From positions 1 to 12,962 of the forward strand of contig DFMR01000170.1 of NCBI GenBank assembly GCA_002376325.1: a stretch of DNA of 12,962 nucleotides. Direction: 5' to 3'. This DNA is from Proteobacteria bacterium UBA3588 (GTDB taxonomy: Bacteria > Pseudomonadota > Gammaproteobacteria > Thiohalomonadales > Thiohalomonadaceae). The notes under the pieces are model-generated. The model did not search any database, had not been told where the DNA came from, and saw only the letters and a list, made by a program, of their open reading frames with translations. The position numbers were made by a program, and so were the translations under genes. Below, one piece after another: positions 7,047-12,962 of the stretch (positions are counted from its first letter, which is position 1; each line of letters starts with the position of its first letter).

Positions 7047-9884
7047 ATGACCGCCACTGCCACAATCACTATCGTGCCTCTCGCCGCCGATCCGCTGGCA
7101 TTGCTGGCAGACGAGTTGCTGGAGCGCTACGGCGCGCGGCTGCCGCTGCTCGACGAGGCCGTGGTCCTGCTGCCGGAGCGTCAGGCGGCTGCGCGGCTGC
7201 GGCAACTGCTGCTGGAACGGGCAGCGGCCAAGGGCTACGGGGCGTTACTGGGGCCGCGCATCCAACTGCTGCACGAATGGGTAAACGAGCTGCCCCTCCC
7301 CGGCCGGCGGGTCATCGGCGACCATGCCCGCGAGCTGCTGCTGGTGGAGGCATTGCACGAGCATCGCGGACTGTTCGGCCAGGGCAACCTGTGGGCGCTG
7401 GCCGACAGCCTGCTCGCGCTGTTCGATGAAATGACCCTCAACCGCGTCGGCCTGCCGCCGTCGCTGGAGGAGTTCCGCGCACGCCTGGTACGGGGATACG
7501 GTGCCGACACGGCGGCGCTCGACGCGCTGACACTGGAGGCGCGCATCGTCTACACGCTGTGGAATGCCTGGCACGACCAGATGCAGGCGCGCCGCGTGAT
7601 CGATGCCCCTACCGCCTACCTGCTGCGGCTTGCCGCCAGCCTCGACCTCGCTGATCGACCTCCGCTCTATCTAGCGGGCTTCGGCCGTTTCAACCGCGCC
7701 GAACAGGAGTGGCTGGAGCTCCTGGCGGAACGCGGCGCGCTACGGATGTTCGCCCATGCCGAGACCGACGCGGCAGCGCCGGCCGACGCCACCGCCTTCG
7801 CCCAATTTCTGCATCAGGCGCTGCTGCCGCAGCCGGAGCCGCTGCGGCAGCGCGCCGGCGCCTTCGCGGCGGCCCACCCCCAAAGTCCCGCGGCCGGCCG
7901 GCTGGTGCTGTTCGGTGCCGACGGCGCGGAACAGGAGGCGCAGGCGGTCGACCTGCAAGTGCGCCGCTGGCTGCTGGAAGGGTGCGACCATATTGCGGTG
8001 GTAACCGAAAATCGACGCCTCGCCCGCCGTGTGCGCGCGTTGCTGGAGCGGGCCGGGGTGACGTTGCAGGATGCCGCCGGTTGGGCCCTCTCCACCACCA
8101 GTGCCGCGACGGCGCTGGAGCGCTGGCTGCAATGCATCGAGGAGGACTTTCCCCACCAGGCGATGCTCGACCTGCTGAAGTCGCCCTTCGTGTTCAGCGG
8201 CGAGGAGCGTGCCGCGCGGCTGGCCGAGGTCTACCGCTTGGAGCAGGGGGTGGTATTGCAGGGCAACATCGGCCGCGGCCTGGGGCGTTACCGGCGTGAG
8301 CTGGCTTTTCGCCAGCGCCGGCTGCCCGGGGAGTTGGGACGGGAACTGGAGCCGGTCGGCGCCATGCTGCATCTGCTGGCGCAGGCGGTAGCGCCGATCC
8401 TGCCGCTGGCGAGGGGGCGGCATCCGCCGCCTACGCTGCTCGCGGCGCTGCAACAGAGCATGGAGCAACTGGGTCTCGCCGCCAATCTCGACGCCGACGC
8501 CGCCGGACGACTGCTGCTACAGGAGCTGGAGGCGATGCGCGCGGCCGCCGAACCCGACACGCCGCCGATGGCGTGGGATGAGTTCCGCGCCTGGCTCGGC
8601 CGCACCCTGGAACGCGCCAACTTCCGCCCCCCGGCCGGCGGCAGTCAAGTGGAGCTGATGGGCCTGGCGCAAAGCCGTCTGGGCCGCTATGACGCCGTGG
8701 TGATTGCCGGCGCGGAACAGGAGTATCTGCCCGGCGGCGGCGCGACCTCCCCGTTCTTCAACGAGGCGGTACGACAGGAGTTGGGGCTGCCGACGACCCA
8801 GGAGCGGCAGATGGATCGTTTTCGGCAGTTCCGGCGCCTGCTGGAAGCGGCACCGCGGATAGTGCTCACCCTGCGGCGCCAGCAGGACGGCGAAGAGGTT
8901 CTTCCCAGCCCCTGGGTCGAAGGCATCGCCGCCTTCCACCGCATGAGCTACGGTACCGCGCTGGACGACGCGCTGCTCGCCGCCTGGCTCGGCGCACCGG
9001 ACAGCCGGGTGTTCCGCTGCGACGATCCCCTGCTGCCGCCGTCGCCGCAGCGTCCAGCTCCGCCGCTGCCGCCGGCACTGCAACCCCACACCCTCTCCGC
9101 CAGCGGCTACCAGCAGCTGATCAACTGTCCCTACCAGTTTTTCGCGGCCCGCGGTCTCGGTCTGGCCCCGCCGGAAATCATCCGCGAGGCGTTGGAGAAG
9201 GCCGACTACGGAGAACGGGTGCACCGTTGCCTGCAAGCGTTCCATACCGGCGTCCCGGGCCTGCCGGGCCCGTGCGCGACGCCGCTGACGCCGGCCTCCC
9301 GTGCCGATGCTGCGGCCCTGTTGGAACGCATCAGCCGTCAGGTATTCGCCGAAGACCTCGAAGACAACTTCCTGCACCGTGCCTGGCTGGAGCGCTGGCT
9401 CGCCGTGGTCCCCGCCTATGTCGACTGGCAGCTCGCGCGGGAGCGCGAGCAGTGGCGCGTCGACCAGGCCGAGCTGGAGCTGCGGCGCGACGATTACCTG
9501 CCGGGACTCGCCCTGAAGGGACGCATCGACCGCATCGACACCACCACTGGGGGCCGTGCGGTACTCGACTACAAGACCGGTGCGGTGCCGCGGGCCGACG
9601 CCGTGCAGGAGGGAGAGGCGGTACAGTTGCCGTTCTATGCCATGCTGCTGGCCGACGGCATCAGCGAAGTGCAGTATGTGGCCATCGAACGGGAGCGCGT
9701 GATCACGCGCGATCATCTGGAGGGAGAGCGGTTGGAGACCTTGCGCCAAGCCAACGACGAGCGCTTGCGTAGCGTGATGGCCGACATCTGCGCCGGTGCC
9801 GGTCTACCGGCATGGGGCGACGCGGAGACCTGCGGCTACTGTACGATGAGCGGTATCTGTCGGCGCGCGATGTGGGACAGCTGA
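7047..9884 (+). CDS. AddB-like RecB-family nuclease with Fe-S cysteine signature (DNA repair)
   Basis: This 945-residue protein is of the AddB-related 'probable DNA repair protein' type (the family known as TIGR03623). The N-terminal two thirds resembles a helicase-like fold (VVLLPERQAAARLRQ) but shows no Walker A, so it is probably not an active ATPase. The C-terminal PD-(D/E)XK nuclease has its core motifs: GRIDRID (825-831, D828), LDYKTG (840-845, D841 and K843) and QLPFY (860-864). Four cysteines fit the AddB-type Fe-S staple: C694 (INCPYQFF), then C929-x2-C932-x5-C938 at the C-terminus. The protein should work with an AddA-type helicase at double-strand breaks, and such a gene lies downstream at 10272. 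The ATG at 7047 is the likely start although no Shine-Dalgarno precedes it. An upstream in-frame ATG at 6966 would add 27 residues unlike the family. A mini reading frame (7015-7050) ends in an ATGA overlap with this start. Confidence 0.88.
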   Translation: MTATATITIVPLAADPLALLADELLERYGARLPLLDEAVVLLPERQAAARLRQLLLERAAAKGYGALLGPRIQLLHEWVNELPLPGRRVIGDHARELLLVEALHEHRGLFGQGNLWALADSLLALFDEMTLNRVGLPPSLEEFRARLVRGYGADTAALDALTLEARIVYTLWNAWHDQMQARRVIDAPTAYLLRLAASLDLADRPPLYLAGFGRFNRAEQEWLELLAERGALRMFAHAETDAAAPADATAFAQFLHQALLPQPEPLRQRAGAFAAAHPQSPAAGRLVLFGADGAEQEAQAVDLQVRRWLLEGCDHIAVVTENRRLARRVRALLERAGVTLQDAAGWALSTTSAATALERWLQCIEEDFPHQAMLDLLKSPFVFSGEERAARLAEVYRLEQGVVLQGNIGRGLGRYRRELAFRQRRLPGELGRELEPVGAMLHLLAQAVAPILPLARGRHPPPTLLAALQQSMEQLGLAANLDADAAGRLLLQELEAMRAAAEPDTPPMAWDEFRAWLGRTLERANFRPPAGGSQVELMGLAQSRLGRYDAVVIAGAEQEYLPGGGATSPFFNEAVRQELGLPTTQERQMDRFRQFRRLLEAAPRIVLTLRRQQDGEEVLPSPWVEGIAAFHRMSYGTALDDALLAAWLGAPDSRVFRCDDPLLPPSPQRPAPPLPPALQPHTLSASGYQQLINCPYQFFAARGLGLAPPEIIREALEKADYGERVHRCLQAFHTGVPGLPGPCATPLTPASRADAAALLERISRQVFAEDLEDNFLHRAWLERWLAVVPAYVDWQLAREREQWRVDQAELELRRDDYLPGLALKGRIDRIDTTTGGRAVLDYKTGAVPRADAVQEGEAVQLPFYAMLLADGISEVQYVAIERERVITRDHLEGERLETLRQANDERLRSVMADICAGAGLPAWGDAETCGYCTMSGICRRAMWDS

Positions 9885-9917
9885 TGACGAAGAGAAGGGA
9901 AAACACAGCGAACGCAC

Positions 9918-9947
9918 AAAAAATTAGGGCGGCCATGCGGCCGCCCT
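9918..9947 (-). terminator. Hairpin terminator, best read on the minus strand
   Basis: AGGGCGGCC (9926-9934) and GGCCGCCCT (9939-9947) form a perfect 9-base GC-rich stem with a 4-base ATGC loop. Read on the minus strand the stem is followed by AATTTTTT (9925-9918), a good intrinsic terminator tail. Read on the plus strand, after the AddB-like stop at 9884, the tail is the poorer ATCTGTCCTT. It may act both ways. The plus-strand role is the expected one from gene order, whereas the better U-tract points to a minus-strand transcript. Confidence 0.75.
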
Positions 9948-10271
9948 ATCTGTCCTTATGCTCCCTGCCTCCCCGCCGTCCCGCGGAAATTCTCCCTGCA
10001 TTCCCTGCGCATCCCTGCATGCGCTACGGTGTTTATCCTAGCAGAGTTACCCATCCCGAAAAGCATGACGCCAAGCACAACGCGTAGCATAGACCCTGAT
10101 GACAACGCCGCCAAAAATGGGCTTCTTCCTTGATAATCAAGCACATAACCATGTGCAACGGGAACGTGCTGAGCTACACCACACGCAGTCGCCTTACACA
10201 ACTATCAGAATATTCCTACACGTTTGCGGCCATGACTTACCCCCGGCCGACGACGCCGGTATCCTTGCGCG
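9948..10271. other. Gene-poor gap with short repeats and dyads before the AddA-like gene
   Basis: No convincing gene is seen. Contents in order: three imperfect copies of a CCCTGC(GC)AT unit at 9994-10020; GACGCCAAGCACAAC at 10067-10081, matching 61-75 at 14 of 15 bases; a 13-base palindrome CTTGATAATCAAG at 10129-10141; directly abutting it, GCACAT-AACC-ATGTGC at 10141-10156; and a short CCGGC-N7-GCCGG dyad at 10243-10259, 12 bases before the next start codon. An 81-codon minus-strand reading frame (10201-9956) spans the repeats but has no recognisable domain. The gap separates two genes that are expected to work together, so a promoter for the downstream gene should lie here, though I see no clear one. 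Confidence 0.55.
10129..10156. promoter_or_regulatory. Two abutting dyads, possible operator upstream of the AddA-like gene
   Basis: CTTGAT-A-ATCAAG (10129-10141) runs straight into GCACAT-AACC-ATGTGC (10141-10156), sharing one base. Both are perfect six-base dyads. They lie about 115-143 bases before the ATG at 10272. Neither resembles a LexA box. A protein-binding role is a guess from symmetry alone. Confidence 0.3.
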
Positions 10272-12962
10272 ATGAATCGCCTGCCCATTGCCCCTGATCT
10301 CAATGCGGTTGTGATGGCCTCGGCCGGCACCGGCAAGACCTGGCTGCTGGTCACGCGACTCATCCGGCTGCTGTTTGAAGGCGTCGCTCCGGATGCGCTG
10401 CTTGCCATCACCTTCACCCGCAAGGCCGCCGCCGAAATGCAGAGCCGTTTGGCCGAGCGGCTGCTCCAGCTCGCCACCTGCGACGATGCCGAACTCGACG
10501 CGCAGTTGACACTGCTGGAGATCACGCCGGACGACGCTGCCCGACACCGCGCGCGCGGCATGTATGAGGCACTGTTGCAGGCGCCGCGTCCGCTGCGCGC
10601 CACCACCTTTCACGCCTTCTGCCAGGAGATCCTGCGCCGCTTTCCGCTGGAGGCCGACGTCCCGCCCGGCTTCGAGCTAAGCGAACACGGCGGCGAACTG
10701 CGCACCGCCGCCTGGGATGCCCTGATCGGCGAAGCCACGGCGGCGCCCGATGGCGCCATGGCCACCGATCTGGCGGCACTGCTGGAGCTGTGCGGCGGCC
10801 AGTCGAACATGGTCACCGCGCTGGACAGTTTTCTCGATCATCGCAGCGATTGGTGGGCCCTGACCGCCGACGCCGAGTCACCGGCAGCGGTCGCCGCCGA
10901 CCAGTTGCGCCAACGCCTCGATTTCGACGCGCAAGCCGATCCCTATGCGCCGCCGTTGGCCGCGGCCGGCGAAGCCACCGAGTTCCGCGACCTGCTGTTG
11001 CGCCATCCGACCGCAACCAACCAGGAACATGCCGCACTGTTCGGACGGATACTCGACCCGGACGCCGAGCCGCAACTGCGCTTCGCAGCCCTGTGCAGCG
11101 TATTCCTGAAAAAGGACGGCGAAGCGCGCAACCGCAAGGAGAGCAAGACCCAGGCGCAGAAGATGGGTGAGGACGGCGAGCAGCGCTTTCTCCAACTGCA
11201 TGCGTACTTCTGCGCGCTTCTCGCCGCGACACAGGCACAACTGGCGCTACGCCACACCTGGCGCCTCAACACGCTCTGGTATCGTGTCGGCCAGCACCTG
11301 CTGTGCCACCTCCAGCGCATCAAGGAAGAGCAGCGTCTGCTCGACTTCACCGATCTCGAATGGCGCGCCTACCGGCTGCTCACCGCCGCCGACAACGCCC
11401 ATTGGATTCAGTACAAGCTCGACCAGCGCATCGATCACCTGCTGGTGGACGAGTTCCAGGACACCAATCCAACCCAGTGGCGACTGCTGTTGCCGCTGTT
11501 GCAGGAGATGGCCGCCGGCGACGGCGAGCGCCGTCGCAGCGTATTCCTGGTGGGTGACGGCAAACAATCCATCTACCGTTTCCGCCGCGCCGAACCACGC
11601 CTGTTCCACATCGCCCACGACTGGCTGCGCCACCATCTTGCGGTGGACGCCTATCCGCTGCACATGTCGCGCCGCTCGGCGCCCGCGGTCATGGAATGCG
11701 TCAACCGCCTGTTCGGCGACGACGCTCCGCTGGCCGGCAGCCTCGATGCCTTTGCGCCCCACACCACGGTTCACGAGCGGCTCTGGGGCCGGGTCGAACT
11801 GCTGCCGCTGGTGGAACCAACCACGGCGCCGGAGCCGGTGCCACGCGAGGCACTGCGCCACCCGCTGCGCGAACCGCGCCTGCTGGCAACGGACGACCGT
11901 TACCTGCGCGAGGGCCGCATGATCGCCGCGCAGATCCGCGCGCTGCTCGAGCGCGGTACGCTGGTCGGCCCTGCGGCCGGCGCCCGTCCCCTGCACTACG
12001 GCGACATCCTGCTGTTGATACGCAACCGCGGCCATGTGGGCGCCTACGAACAAGCGCTGCGCGAAGCGGGCATCGACTATCTCGGCGCCGATCGCGGCAC
12101 GCTGCTGGAGAGCCTTGAGGTGGACGACATGGTACGTCTGCTGGAGACCCTGATCGCCCCCTACAACAATCTGGCACTGGCCCAAGTGCTGCGCTCACCC
12201 CTGTTCACCTGTAGCGATGCCGATCTGATGCAACTGGCCGGCGCCGCCCAGCAGGGCTCCTGGTTCGAGCGACTGGCGCAATGCGCTCCACAACAGACAC
12301 CGGGCGCGCCGTTGCAGCGCGCCCATACGCTACTGCAACGCTGGCATGCCGCCGCCGGACGTATCCCGATCCACGATCTGCTCGATCGCATCTACAGCGA
12401 GGCCAACGTCATCGCCCGTTACGAAAGCGCGTTTCCGTCGCACCTGCGACCGCGGGTGTGCGCCAACCTCACCCGCTTTATCGAACTGGCGCTGGAGATC
12501 GACCACGGCCGCTATCCGAGCCTGACCCGTTTTCTCGCCCGCCTCGGCGAGCTGATGGAACAGGGCGAGGCGCCGGACGAGGCCCCCGCCGCCGGCGCGA
12601 TGGAACGGGTGCGGCTAATGACCATACACGCCGCCAAGGGCCTGGAGGCACCGGTGGTGTTCCTCGCCGACAGCGCCGCCGCGCCGGCCAACGAGCGCCC
12701 CTATTACGCCTTGGTGGATTGGCCGGCGGAGCAGCAACGCCCGGACCACATGCTGTTGGTGGGCAAGAAGGCACAGCAGGATCCGTTCACCCAATCCCGG
12801 CTGACGCAGGAGCGCGCGGCCGAACGCCGCGAATCGGCCAACCTGCTCTACGTGGCGCTGACGCGCGCCCGCCAGTTGCTGTTCGTCTCCGCCTGCCGCC
12901 CCGCCAAAGGCGACGACCTCGGCTGGTACGGCGCGCTACAGCAACTGGCCGCAACGACCGAT
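10272..12962 (+). CDS. AddA-like UvrD/Rep (SF1A) helicase, cut by window end
   Basis: This is the N-terminal 897 codons of an ATP-dependent helicase of the AddA/RecB superfamily, open to the right edge. It should unwind duplex DNA from a double-strand end, together with the AddB-like nuclease encoded at 7047-9884. Motifs in order: Walker A ASAGTGKT (16-23), motif Ia ITFTRKAAAEM (46-56), TTFHAFCQ, LDFTDLE (357-363, typical of AddA), Walker B DEFQDT (393-398), motif III VGDGKQSIYRFR (427-438), an SRRSAP form of motif IV (466-471) where many relatives have NYRS or NFRS, motif V MTIHAAKGLE (783-792) and motif VI YVALTRAR (860-867). AddA proteins usually end in a RecB-type nuclease domain after about residue 900, which lies outside the window. 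The ATG at 10272 sits 15 codons before Walker A, as expected, but has no Shine-Dalgarno. An UvrD-like helicase without the nuclease domain cannot be excluded from this part alone. Confidence 0.9.
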   Translation, partial: MNRLPIAPDLNAVVMASAGTGKTWLLVTRLIRLLFEGVAPDALLAITFTRKAAAEMQSRLAERLLQLATCDDAELDAQLTLLEITPDDAARHRARGMYEALLQAPRPLRATTFHAFCQEILRRFPLEADVPPGFELSEHGGELRTAAWDALIGEATAAPDGAMATDLAALLELCGGQSNMVTALDSFLDHRSDWWALTADAESPAAVAADQLRQRLDFDAQADPYAPPLAAAGEATEFRDLLLRHPTATNQEHAALFGRILDPDAEPQLRFAALCSVFLKKDGEARNRKESKTQAQKMGEDGEQRFLQLHAYFCALLAATQAQLALRHTWRLNTLWYRVGQHLLCHLQRIKEEQRLLDFTDLEWRAYRLLTAADNAHWIQYKLDQRIDHLLVDEFQDTNPTQWRLLLPLLQEMAAGDGERRRSVFLVGDGKQSIYRFRRAEPRLFHIAHDWLRHHLAVDAYPLHMSRRSAPAVMECVNRLFGDDAPLAGSLDAFAPHTTVHERLWGRVELLPLVEPTTAPEPVPREALRHPLREPRLLATDDRYLREGRMIAAQIRALLERGTLVGPAAGARPLHYGDILLLIRNRGHVGAYEQALREAGIDYLGADRGTLLESLEVDDMVRLLETLIAPYNNLALAQVLRSPLFTCSDADLMQLAGAAQQGSWFERLAQCAPQQTPGAPLQRAHTLLQRWHAAAGRIPIHDLLDRIYSEANVIARYESAFPSHLRPRVCANLTRFIELALEIDHGRYPSLTRFLARLGELMEQGEAPDEAPAAGAMERVRLMTIHAAKGLEAPVVFLADSAAAPANERPYYALVDWPAEQQRPDHMLLVGKKAQQDPFTQSRLTQERAAERRESANLLYVALTRARQLLFVSACRPAKGDDLGWYGALQQLAATTD

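Noticed and set aside
6919..7065. Longer binding protein starting at 7065
   Set aside because: It would place a non-signal segment before a clear signal peptide. The TTG at 6918 has a strong Shine-Dalgarno and begins that peptide directly.
8517..9749. Minus-strand 410-codon frame opposite the AddB-like gene
   Set aside because: It lies opposite the nuclease region whose motifs and cysteines are clear; composition is that of an antisense shadow.
11247..12185. Minus-strand 312-codon frame opposite the helicase gene
   Set aside because: It overlaps the Walker B and motif III-IV region of the helicase in antisense, with no domain of its own.

Overview
The window is GC-rich (about 60-65% by eye) and densely coded. 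It looks like a chromosomal segment of a diazotrophic gammaproteobacterium. The NifS and NifU proteins match, nearly residue for residue in their cysteine positions, what I remember of the Azotobacter vinelandii proteins. The gene order iscA-nifU-nifS also matches the Azotobacter nif cluster. The species cannot be named from this sequence alone.

Layout: (1) 1-123 is a non-coding left edge made of short repeated CGCCAAGA / GCGTCTTT units. (2) 124-2555, minus strand, is the nitrogenase Fe-S assembly operon iscA(nif)-nifU-nifS. Upstream of it (2556-2755) lie a consensus-perfect sigma-54 -24/-12 promoter and a perfect NifA-type TGT-N10-ACA upstream activator sequence, so the operon is predicted to be NifA/RpoN-controlled. 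NifS supplies sulfur, NifU is the scaffold and IscA is an A-type carrier. (3) 2756-6918, minus strand, is a two-gene unit. The first gene encodes a secreted sugar-type periplasmic binding protein (TTG start, strong Shine-Dalgarno). Eight bases later comes a 1072-residue membrane sensor with HAMP, two PAS, GGDEF and EAL domains; all catalytic motifs and the GGDEF inhibitory site are intact. No permease or ATPase is present, so the pair looks like a ligand-sensing c-di-GMP module rather than a transporter. (4) 6919-7046 is a short divergent intergenic region with inverted repeats. (5) 7047-9884, plus strand, is an AddB-like RecB-family nuclease with a four-cysteine Fe-S signature. (6) 9885-10271 is a 387-base gap holding a strong hairpin, short repeats and several dyads. 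(7) 10272 to the right edge, plus strand, is an AddA-like UvrD/Rep superfamily helicase. It is cut by the window end, so its expected C-terminal nuclease domain is not seen.

Parts 5 and 7 together are predicted to encode an AddAB-type helicase-nuclease for double-strand-break end processing. No tRNA, rRNA, CRISPR array, insertion sequence or phage gene was seen. The clearest regulatory discovery is the NifA/sigma-54 control region. The least explained parts are the binding-protein/c-di-GMP pair and the 9885-10271 gap, whose hairpin has its U-tract on the minus strand, where no established gene lies.
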